A stretch of DNA of 64,000 nt from Actinoplanes solisilvae (lineage in GTDB: Bacteria > Actinomycetota > Actinomycetes > Mycobacteriales > Micromonosporaceae), in contig NZ_RJAC01000002.1 of the NCBI RefSeq assembly GCF_003999975.1, positions 434,001 through 498,000 on the forward strand, written 5' to 3'. The position numbers and the translations under genes are program-made. Of the stretch, positions 55,953 to 63,162 are shown one piece after another. A model generated the notes under the pieces. It did not search any database, was not told the origin of the DNA, and was given only the letters and a program-made list of their open reading frames with translations. Each line of letters starts with the position of its first letter. Position 1 is the stretch's first letter.

Positions 55953-56321
55953 ATGTCCTCGATCGAAGAGCTGACCACGAGCATCCGGGCGTTCGCACAC
56001 GCCCGGGAATGGGAGAGGTTCCACACGCCGAAGAACCTGGCCATGGCGTTGGCGGGCGAGGTCGGCGAACTGCTGGCCGAGTTCCAGTGGCTCACCCCGG
56101 AACAGTCAGCCGCCGTGATGGACGATCCGACAATCGGCCCCCGCGTGCGCGCGGAAATCGGCGACGTCACCATCTACCTCCTACGGCTGGCCGACGTACT
56201 CGGCCTCGACCCCATCGATGCGGCGACCGAAAAACTCGAGGACTCAGGCCGCCGCTACACGGTCGAGGCCGCCCGCGGTTCAGCCTCGAAGATCGAACAT
56301 TCGCAACCGCCGCCCTCGTAG
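55953..56321 (+). CDS. MazG-like nucleotide pyrophosphohydrolase
   Basis: 122 residues. The all-alpha NTP pyrophosphatase signature is complete: NLAMALAGEVGELLAEFQW (the ExxE pair) and EIGDVTIYLLRLAD (the ExxD pair), which bind Mg2+. It resembles the dCTPase/RS21-C6 branch that removes non-canonical nucleotides. About 20 disordered residues end the protein. Nucleotide pools are also targets of phage-defence pathways, and a nuclease-helicase gene follows 119 bases later, but no functional link is shown. Confidence 0.88.
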   Translation: MSSIEELTTSIRAFAHAREWERFHTPKNLAMALAGEVGELLAEFQWLTPEQSAAVMDDPTIGPRVRAEIGDVTIYLLRLADVLGLDPIDAATEKLEDSGRRYTVEAARGSASKIEHSQPPPS

Positions 56322-56440
56322 CAGCGCGATGACTGGTTCGCTACAGTCTGCGTTGTCCGTATGCGGTCCGACAGGCTTCCTGTATCTGGATATGCCTCCC
56401 ATCCGCACGATCAATTCGTGCTGCCCGGGGGCAACAGTTC

Positions 56441-58336
56441 ATGTCGACATTCCGCATCTCCGCGGCCGGTCTACTACGCCTCGCCACCGAGGGGACCTTG
56501 GCTGATCGCGTGGCCGAACAGGTCTGGATGAGCGGCAACGGCGTCAGCCCCGCTGAACGAAGGTCCTGGTCCCGTAGCCTGTCCACGCTCGCTCAGGACC
56601 TCGCTGATGCCGGCCTCGACCACGTCGAGGTTCTGGTCGAATACCAGCTCCCCCTGACGAGTCGGCGCATCGACGCAGTCCTAGCCGGTGTCCACCCCGG
56701 AACCGGCGATGACTCCTTCGTCGTTGTCGAGCTGAAACAATGGTCGTACGCCACCCGGTACGAAGACTCCGACACCCTGGTCGACGTCGAGCACGCTTCT
56801 GGACCACGAATGCACCCCGGCATTCAGGTCGGCGACTATTGCCAGTATTTGACCGACTTTCTCGGCCTTCTCACCGATCACTCCAATCAGGTGCGAGGAG
56901 TGGCCTACCTGCACAACGCCATGGATCGGGACGTCGCCGAGCTCTTCGAACGCCAGGCGACGGAGAAGAGCCGAATCTTCACCAAGGAAAGACGCGGCGA
57001 GTTTCTCACTTACCTGAGGGCGGCTCTCGATCCCGACCGGCCGGGCGCGCAGGCCGCTGACCGTTTCCTGAAAAGTTCGGTCCGGCCCAGTCGTCACCTC
57101 TTGACGTACGCGGCTCGCGAGCTGAAGGAACGCTCGCACTTCACGTTGCTGGACGAACAGCGCGTGGCGTACGAACTGGTCTTGCACGCAGTGGAACGGT
57201 CCCGCGCCGCGGACCACAAGAGTGTCGTGGTGGTGTCGGGCGGACCCGGCAGCGGCAAGAGCGTCATCGCTTTGAGCCTGCTCGGCGAACTGGCCCGGCA
57301 GGGTCGGACCGCGCTGCACGCCACCGGCTCGAAATCGTTCACCCAGACGTTGCGCCGGTACGCGGGCAAAGGCTCGACCCGGCTGCGGAGTCTGTTCCTC
57401 TACTTCAACAGCTTCATGACCGCCGACCGCAACGGCATCGACGTACTCATCTGCGACGAGGCACACCGGATTCGTGAGACGTCGGTCAATCGGTTCACCC
57501 GAGCCGCACAGCGAAGCGGGGCCCGTTCACAACTTGAGGAACTGCTCTCCGCGGCCCGCGTTCCCGTCTTTTTGCTCGACGAGCACCAGGTCGTGAAGCC
57601 CGGCGAACTCGGCAACGTCGACATCATCACCTCGTACGCGAAGAGTCTGAACCTTGAGGTCAGTCTGGTCTCGCTTCACGACCAGTTCCGCTGCGGCGGC
57701 AGTGAGGCCTACGAGCAGTGGGTCCTCGACCTTCTCGGTCTCGACAACGGCGAACCGACAGAATGGTCCGGCGATGGCCGTTTCGATCTGCGGGTGGCCG
57801 AAACCCCCGAGGAGCTGGAAGCCTTCCTCGCCGCCAAGCAAGCCATCGGTCAGAACGCGCGAATGACCGCCGGCTACTGCTGGCCCTGGAGTGATCCCCG
57901 AAACGACGGCACGCTGGTCAACGACGTCGAGGTAGGCCGCTGGTCAAGGCCCTGGAACGTCAAGAGCGATCGCAGCGTCGGTGATGCACCGGGCAGCCCT
58001 TTCTGGGCGACCGACCCCAACGGTTTCGGCCAGGTCGGCTGCGTCTACACGGCACAAGGATTCGAGTACGAGTGGTCCGGCGTCATCGTCGGTCCCGACC
58101 TAATCGCACGCGACGGCCGCCTCGTCACCAACCGCGACGCATTCAAGGATCCCGCCTTCCGAAGTCGCAAAACCGTGAGCGACGCCGAAGCGGACCAGCT
58201 GATCCGCAACACGTACAAGGTCCTCATGACCCGCGGGATGCGAGGCACCATCGTCTATTCGACCGACGCCGAGACCCGCGCACTCCTGTCCAAACTCGTT
58301 CGCGTAGACCAGAGCCCGGACGTGGTCTACCAGTGA
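56441..58336 (+). CDS. PD-(D/E)XK-like nuclease fused to DUF2075/Schlafen-type helicase
   Basis: 631 residues. N-terminal ~200 residues carry the nuclease pattern E68 (VEVLVEYQL), D78 (RIDAVLAG) and E97-L-K99 (VVVELKQW). The P-loop part (about 255-631) has Walker A GGPGSGKS (267-274), Walker B LICDEAH (336-342), DQFRCGGS (motif III/IV region) and a C-terminal YTAQGFEYEWSGV/TRGMRG pair typical of DUF2075 and Schlafen-like helicases. Proteins of this layout are found in restriction or phage-defence settings; that role here is inference. Start codon ATG 56441 follows a G-rich stretch. Confidence 0.82.
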   Translation: MSTFRISAAGLLRLATEGTLADRVAEQVWMSGNGVSPAERRSWSRSLSTLAQDLADAGLDHVEVLVEYQLPLTSRRIDAVLAGVHPGTGDDSFVVVELKQWSYATRYEDSDTLVDVEHASGPRMHPGIQVGDYCQYLTDFLGLLTDHSNQVRGVAYLHNAMDRDVAELFERQATEKSRIFTKERRGEFLTYLRAALDPDRPGAQAADRFLKSSVRPSRHLLTYAARELKERSHFTLLDEQRVAYELVLHAVERSRAADHKSVVVVSGGPGSGKSVIALSLLGELARQGRTALHATGSKSFTQTLRRYAGKGSTRLRSLFLYFNSFMTADRNGIDVLICDEAHRIRETSVNRFTRAAQRSGARSQLEELLSAARVPVFLLDEHQVVKPGELGNVDIITSYAKSLNLEVSLVSLHDQFRCGGSEAYEQWVLDLLGLDNGEPTEWSGDGRFDLRVAETPEELEAFLAAKQAIGQNARMTAGYCWPWSDPRNDGTLVNDVEVGRWSRPWNVKSDRSVGDAPGSPFWATDPNGFGQVGCVYTAQGFEYEWSGVIVGPDLIARDGRLVTNRDAFKDPAFRSRKTVSDAEADQLIRNTYKVLMTRGMRGTIVYSTDAETRALLSKLVRVDQSPDVVYQ

Positions 58337-58377
58337 CCTTCCGTTGACGACATGGCCGCCGTAGCGTGAGCCCCAGA

Positions 58378-58593
58378 ATGAGCCCGACGGCCCGGATCCG
58401 CGCGACGTCCTACATCACACGAACGACCCCGTGGGGTCCGCAGCTTCTCGTCTTCGACTACTCATCGCGGCCCGAAGCCGGCACTCATCTCCCCGGTAGC
58501 GGCGTCGAGCCCGGCGAGCGCCCCGACGCCGCCGCGATCCGCGAGGCCGTCGAGGAAACCGGCATCATCGGCGATCTCGACCTGCCGCGGTGA
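58378..58593 (+). pseudogene. Truncated Nudix hydrolase
   Basis: 71 codons. The N-terminal strand pair and the Nudix box (GSGVEPGERPDAAAIREAVEETGI) are complete, but the protein stops about 10 residues after the box, roughly half the normal length. The lost part would carry the last strands and the C-terminal helix. It stops against the end of the convergent primase gene, which is also cut short. An alternative GTG lies at 58366. A TAGCGT hexamer (58363) may be its -10. Confidence 0.75.
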
Positions 58594-59584
58594 GTTGACC
58601 GGTGTCAAGGTTCAACCCGGCACCGAGTTCCGCGTGGACCACCGCAGGCAGCGCGGGATGGACCCGCGTTGCGGCGGACCGGCTGATCGTGGCGACGTCG
58701 GTTCCGGTGGTGGAGCGTTTCGCGTTTCGGGCGAGGCGTTCCGCATCACCGGGGCTGAGCCGGTCCAGCGTGGAGAGGAACGCCCACTGATCCTCGTACG
58801 GTTCGAGCGTGCCGAGATCGAGGAACGTGGTAAGGCCTTCTTCACGGCGGCGGCGGCCGTACAGCGGCGCGGCGATGAGGTTCCCGAACCCGCCGTCGGG
58901 CAGGACGTCTTGATTGGGAAACAGCCGGTCGTACGACCGTAGGTCCATCGACCCGCGCAGCACCATCGCCTCGTGCAACAACGCGGTACCGACAGCTCGC
59001 GCCGTCGCCGCAGGAAGCACCTCAGTGAAGAAGATCCATACATGGGCCCCACGGCCCGACTGGGAGATCTCTAGCGCGGCGGGCACAGCACTGGCCCACG
59101 CCGCCTTGACGTAGGCGAGCGCGTCGAGCATCGCCGTCGCACCGTCGAAGTCGGCGACGACGAACTGACGTGTGTTCCTGGGTAACAGTGGGTAGAGGCC
59201 CATGAACACATCACCGACGAGGTGGGCGGCGACGACTTGCGGCGTACGGGGAAGATGGATGGCGCTGCGCCGATCCATGCCCTTGCGCCAGCCGCCGGCG
59301 ACGGCCGGCGACCACCCGGATGCACCCGTACGAGTGTTTTCCCAGCGGACGGCGTATACATCGGTACGGGCCCGGAACCGGTCGGCGAACAAGGCCAGCT
59401 TGTCCGCCACCGGCGAGGACATGGTGACCATCCCCGGCGCGGAGACCGGAGCGGATAGCTGCTGCTCCGGAGACGGGGCAGTGTCCTGACCACGCAGTTC
59501 CAGCAGCCGCGACAACCTGGCGTTCTCGGCCTGCAGGCGCTGTACCTCCCGGCGCAGGTCGGCGTGTTCAGCCGTCGCGTCCAC
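58565..59584 (-). pseudogene. Truncated TOTE conflict system primase-helicase (primase domain only)
   Basis: 339 residues from GTG 59584 (CAGAAT 6 bases upstream); ATG 59650 would add 22. A coiled-coil start (about 4-32) precedes an archaeo-eukaryotic primase-like domain: catalytic D145xD147 in VVADFDGA, SGRGAHVWIF (176-185) and LFPNQD. The family normally continues into a DEAD/DEAH-type helicase; here it stops right after the primase, at LNLDTGQLTAAG plus four residues. The end meets the truncated Nudix gene (29-base overlap). The primase could still be active, so 'truncated gene' is safer than 'dead gene'. Confidence 0.75.
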
Positions 59585-59590
59585 CGGTTC

Positions 59591-59596
59591 ATTCTG
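59591..59596 (-). promoter_or_regulatory. Possible -10 hexamer (CAGAAT)
   Basis: CAGAAT lies 6 bases before GTG 59584. It favours that start and leaves a 59-base intergenic gap to the divergent CcbP-like gene. Confidence 0.3.
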
Positions 59597-59631
59597 GCGT
59601 ATCGGGCTTAGAACCTGCGACGACAGGCCGC

Positions 59632-59637
59632 TATTCT
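59632..59637 (+). promoter_or_regulatory. -10 hexamer (TATTCT), leaderless start
   Basis: TATTCT lies 6 bases before ATG 59644. Confidence 0.45.
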
Positions 59638-59643
59638 CCGCCG

Positions 59644-59955
59644 ATGGCATCAAAGCGGGACGCGGCGCTCGAGGCGATGATCGAAGAAGCCACGGTTGAC
59701 GCGTACAACGACGACGAACAGCTCACCGGACTGTTCACCATGCTCGAAGATCACCTGGTCGTGCCGTTCACCACCACCGCGCTCGGCGTGGAGGTCACTG
59801 TAAAGAGACTCGACCTCACTGACGACACCATCGTCGCCGTCTGCGCCCGAGGCCGCGACCGGCAGCGGATCGACCTACTCGACCTGCCACTACCCACCCC
59901 ACCACCGGACGGCTCAGTATGGATCGATGCCTACCGGTATTGGGCCGGACGGTAG
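59644..59955 (+). CDS. CcbP-like calcium-binding family protein
   Basis: 103 residues. IEEATVDAYNDDEQLTGLFTMLEDHLVVPF and the ending IDAYRYW match the family of the cyanobacterial Ca2+-binding protein CcbP (Calci_bind_CcbP). It is soluble with acidic patches (YNDDEQ) that could hold calcium. In actinobacteria the family's role is unknown, and it is often met next to accessory genes. It is divergent from the truncated primase gene. Confidence 0.7.
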   Translation: MASKRDAALEAMIEEATVDAYNDDEQLTGLFTMLEDHLVVPFTTTALGVEVTVKRLDLTDDTIVAVCARGRDRQRIDLLDLPLPTPPPDGSVWIDAYRYWAGR

Positions 59956-60137
59956 ACCACGGTGGGTGAATACCAGTACCACTCCTGTCACGCCTGCCCA
60001 ACCCCTGGAACGGCAAGGAGGCCGAAAGGTCGCTGGCTCCATGCGCCGGTTTGTCAGGGTTCGAGTTGCTGGGCCAACGACTTCGCAGGAGTCGCCGAGG
60101 GTCATTGAACGAACGCTGACGGTGTGCGCGGCCTCGC

Positions 60138-60143
60138 TAGCAT
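60138..60143 (+). promoter_or_regulatory. -10 hexamer (TAGCAT) of the toxin-immunity operon
   Basis: TAGCAT lies 7 bases before ATG 60151 and favours it over GTG 60124 and ATG 60142. Confidence 0.45.
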
Positions 60144-60150
60144 GCGAGGA

Positions 60151-60549
60151 ATGTTCGGGGACGACACGCTCGACAGTGCGCTGGAGCGGATTGACGATTG
60201 GGAGCGGTCCATAGCCGACCGCGCCGAGCAAGCGCGTGCTTTGGCGCTGCGGGCATCGGATCTGTCAGCGACCGCGCGGAGCCGCGACGGACTGGTTGAG
60301 GTGACCGTCGGCGCGGAGGGCCAACTCATCCGACTGCGTCTTGACGAGCGGACTCGTCAGCAGCCCTCGGCGGCGACCGCGGAATCCATCATGGAGACCC
60401 TGCAAGCGGCCAAGGATCACCTGCTCAGACAGTTCGAGGAAGCCACGGCCGAGACGGTCGGCCCGGACAGCGAGACCGGCCGAGCCCTGACCGAGGCGCT
60501 GCGCTGGCGGCTCGGGCCGCCCACCGAACCAACCGGCGGGCACCGGTGA
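60151..60549 (+). CDS. YbaB/EbfC-like protein of a type VII secretion cassette
   Basis: 132 residues. A helical N-terminus (about 5-45) is followed by strands GLVEVTVGAEGQLIRLRLDE and a helix QPSAATAESIMETLQAAKDHLL, the YbaB/EbfC DNA-binding fold. Members with this form commonly start type VII (ESX) effector operons in actinobacteria, where they may act as chaperones. The stop overlaps the next start (GTGA). It is the first of four coupled genes ending with an immunity gene. Confidence 0.78.
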   Translation: MFGDDTLDSALERIDDWERSIADRAEQARALALRASDLSATARSRDGLVEVTVGAEGQLIRLRLDERTRQQPSAATAESIMETLQAAKDHLLRQFEEATAETVGPDSETGRALTEALRWRLGPPTEPTGGHR

Positions 60550-60854
60550 GCGGGCCGGCGTTCCAGGTTGACTCGGCCGCCCTCACCGCGCACGCCGGCA
60601 CGGTCGACTCCATCGGTGACGGGCTCACCACGGCAGCCGACGCCGGACACACAGTCCAGACCGACACCGGCGCCTACGGGCAGTTGTGCCAGTTCGTGCC
60701 GGCCCTTCTCAACCAGCTCCAGCAGGCGATGGTTGACGGCATGGCCACGGCGGCCACCTCGGCGCACGAGACCGCCGACGCGTTGCGGTCGGTCGCCGCC
60801 GCGTACGACAGCGCAGACCACGCCACCGCCGACAGGCTGCGGAATACCCGATGA
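60546..60854 (+). CDS. EspC/WXG100-like type VII secretion protein
   Basis: 102 residues, all helical. FQVDSAALTAHAGTVDSIGDGL and TADALRSVAAAYDSADHATADRL resemble the EspC-type ESX-1 secretion-associated family. No WXG motif at the turn, which is normal for that branch. It probably pairs with the effector encoded next and carries it to the ESX machine. It overlaps both neighbours by 4 bases. No ESX core genes (EccC and others) lie in the window. Confidence 0.78.
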   Translation: MSGPAFQVDSAALTAHAGTVDSIGDGLTTAADAGHTVQTDTGAYGQLCQFVPALLNQLQQAMVDGMATAATSAHETADALRSVAAAYDSADHATADRLRNTR

Positions 60855-62065
60855 GCCCCCTCCGGCCACCGCTCGTCGCCGTCGCCGACCCCGGCACGTC
60901 CAACGATCCGTGGGCCGGAATCTGGATCGCCGAGGATATCGACACGATACTCGACGGCGTCCGAAGCGGCAGTTGGATCGACGGCACACTCGGCGCCGTC
61001 TCGGCGGGACTCGACACCCTGGCCTTCGTCTCCGATCCGATCGGCGGCCTCCTGCAATACGGCGTCGCCTGGATGCTCGAGCACGTCAAGCCCCTGACCG
61101 AAGCGTTGGACTGGCTGGCCGGCGATCCCGGGCAGATCTCCGCCCACGCGCAGACGTGGCGCAACATCTCCGCCACCTCGCACGATCAGGCGGCAGACCT
61201 CGATCGTGCGGTGCGCGGGGATACCACCGAGTGGGTCGGTGGCGCCGCCGACGCGTACCGAACCTGGTCCGGCCAGCAACGCGACGCCGTCGGCGCCCTG
61301 GCCACCGCCGCCGAGACGATGGCCGCGATCACCGAAGGCGCCGGAACGCTGGTCGCCGCCGTGCGGATGATGGTCCGCGACGCCATCGCCGTCCTCGCAT
61401 CCCGACTGATCTCGTACGCCGCCGAAGAACTCTTCACGCTCGGCCTGGCCACACCTGTGGTCGTCGCGCAGGTCAGCACCCTGTGCGCGTCCTGGGCCGC
61501 CCGGATCGCCGGCTGGCTACGCGGACTCGTGCACAGCCTTGAGCGTCTGCGCGGGCTGGCCGGGCGGATGGGCGACGCGATCGAAGCCATCAAGAAACTC
61601 CTCACCCGCCTCCGCAGCCGAGGCGACGGTCTCACCACACCGTCCGGGGCACCAGACCCGGGCCGCAAGCCGCGCGGGGACCGCACCAAGGCACATCCGA
61701 CGAAACTCAAATCTAAGCCGCTGCGCCGAGAAAACGAATCAGCCGACGTTCTGGCCCAGAATGGTTACGACATCCAGCAGAACCCGCCGACGAAACCCAA
61801 CGGCAAGAACCCCGACTACCTCATCGAGGGCGAATACTTCGACAACTACGCGCCACAAACTGACAATCTCGACAATATCCGTACGAAGCTCAGCAATAAA
61901 GTGTCAGAAGACCAGGCTGATCGTCTCGTACTGAACCTGGACGACACCTCGCGTTCCATGGCGGACATCGCCGACATGCTGCGCCGCAAACCGATCGCCG
62001 ACCTCAAACAGATCCTCGTGGTCCAGGACGGTACGGTCGTTCGGTTCTTTCCTTTTGAAGGGTGA
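60851..62065 (+). CDS. Type VII secreted polymorphic toxin with CdiA-type tRNase C-terminus
   Basis: 404 residues. N-terminal ~260 are helical with a WxG turn (EWVGGAADAY, about 128-136) and hydrophobic helices. A basic Pro/Gly linker (about 262-290) precedes a toxin domain (about 292-404): ENESADVLAQNGYDIQQNPP, NPDYLIEG, FDNYAP and ADRLVLNLDD match the CdiA C-terminal tRNase-type domain. By family knowledge it would cleave tRNA in a competitor. It is full length and in frame, directly upstream of a coupled immunity gene. Confidence 0.85.
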   Translation: MSPLRPPLVAVADPGTSNDPWAGIWIAEDIDTILDGVRSGSWIDGTLGAVSAGLDTLAFVSDPIGGLLQYGVAWMLEHVKPLTEALDWLAGDPGQISAHAQTWRNISATSHDQAADLDRAVRGDTTEWVGGAADAYRTWSGQQRDAVGALATAAETMAAITEGAGTLVAAVRMMVRDAIAVLASRLISYAAEELFTLGLATPVVVAQVSTLCASWAARIAGWLRGLVHSLERLRGLAGRMGDAIEAIKKLLTRLRSRGDGLTTPSGAPDPGRKPRGDRTKAHPTKLKSKPLRRENESADVLAQNGYDIQQNPPTKPNGKNPDYLIEGEYFDNYAPQTDNLDNIRTKLSNKVSEDQADRLVLNLDDTSRSMADIADMLRRKPIADLKQILVVQDGTVVRFFPFEG

Positions 62066-62532
62066 TGAGAGTGGCCCTCGAGTACGACTGGTCCGGTGAC
62101 GCGGAGGTAGACACTGCCGCGCTACGGACCTTCATCGCGACCGCGACCGGTGGTCAGCAGGCCCCGGACGGCACTGTCTTCCTGGACGGCATGTACGTCA
62201 CGGCCAGCGCAGACTCCGAAGACGACGTCAACGAGGCGATGCGACTCTTCGGATTCGAGGACCGGTTCTGGGCCACGTTCCGGTTCGCGAACCTCGCGGA
62301 CGAGGCGACCAGCGACCACAACACGGCGCTGATGGTGCACGTGCTCATAGCCTTCGCCCAAACCCACGGCGGCAGCGGAGTGTTGCTACACAACGGCGAA
62401 AGGGCAGTCCTGCAATACGGAAAAGACGGCATCGTCTTCGACGCCGAGTGGGAGGACTGGACCGAGAACGCTGAAGTGGCCCCGCTGCTCACCCAATTCG
62501 CCAGCCGAACGCTTCCGCAACCCCTGCTGTAG
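62065..62532 (+). CDS. SitI3-like immunity protein
   Basis: 155 residues; the ATG overlaps the toxin gene's stop (TGATG). VALEYDWSGDAEVDTAALRTF is the typical opening of SitI3-type immunity proteins, followed by a mixed alpha/beta body with FWATFRFAN and VLLHNGERAVLQY. Soluble and acidic, as needed to bind a basic nuclease. Being coupled to the toxin gene, it almost certainly neutralises it. Confidence 0.78.
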   Translation: MRVALEYDWSGDAEVDTAALRTFIATATGGQQAPDGTVFLDGMYVTASADSEDDVNEAMRLFGFEDRFWATFRFANLADEATSDHNTALMVHVLIAFAQTHGGSGVLLHNGERAVLQYGKDGIVFDAEWEDWTENAEVAPLLTQFASRTLPQPLL

Positions 62533-62638
62533 CGGGTTGAGCCTCGATCCAGGCACGGAGTCGTCCTCCGACCCGCTGGAGCGTGAGGTCACCCGAGAGG
62601 GACGAGACGGTCCTACCGGATGCCGATGCCGGAAGCCG

Positions 62639-63124
62639 TCACGCCCGGCCGAAGTTCGTCGACGCGTCCGCCCTATAGACGATCTTTTCGTCCGACTCCG
62701 CGAAGCCCATCTCCCGGTAGAAGGCTCGCGCCCCTTCGTTGGACGCGTCGGTCATCCACTCCAGGCGACTACAACCGGACCTGGAGGCGGCAATGTCTTG
62801 CAAGGCCCTCACTAGCGAAGCGCCTACCCCCTCCCGGCGCACATGCCCGGCCACGTAGAGCTCTTTGAGGAACAAGGAGTGGGTCGAACCCGCGGCCGGC
62901 CAAAGGTACGAGTACGCAGCAAGACCGACCATGATGCCTTCGTCATCGATGGCCACCAGCGCATACGCCAGTGGTGGATCCGAGAAGAGAGCCTCGGACA
63001 CGTTTGCCACCCGCTCTTCGAACGGTTCGATGTGCGAAGCGCCATAGTAGGTCTCGACGTCCTCGATGAGCTGGGCGAGCGGCTTGACGTCATCGGTGAC
63101 GGCCGGCCGGATGCTGAATTCCAC
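62639..63124 (-). CDS. GNAT family N-acetyltransferase
   Basis: 161 residues from GTG 63124. IRPAVTDDVKPLAQLIEDVE starts the fold; the acetyl-CoA loop reads VRREGVGASLVRALQDIA, and LEWMTDASNEGARAFYREMGF is the last strand-helix unit. AAGG lies 11 bases upstream. It follows the radical SAM gene by 38 bases on the same strand, so it may be part of that locus, for example acetylating a peptide product or its precursor. The frame upstream of the GTG is an overlap artefact. Confidence 0.82.
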   Translation of the reverse strand: MEFSIRPAVTDDVKPLAQLIEDVETYYGASHIEPFEERVANVSEALFSDPPLAYALVAIDDEGIMVGLAAYSYLWPAAGSTHSLFLKELYVAGHVRREGVGASLVRALQDIAASRSGCSRLEWMTDASNEGARAFYREMGFAESDEKIVYRADASTNFGRA

Positions 63125-63162
63125 TTGTCGCAATCCCTTCAGAAAGATGTCTGCTGCGGCGG

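Noticed and set aside
59956-60150. Possible tRNA or attachment site with a TTCGA-like loop near 60059
   Set aside because: No acceptor stem, anticodon arm or matching T stem could be formed; no integrase is nearby.
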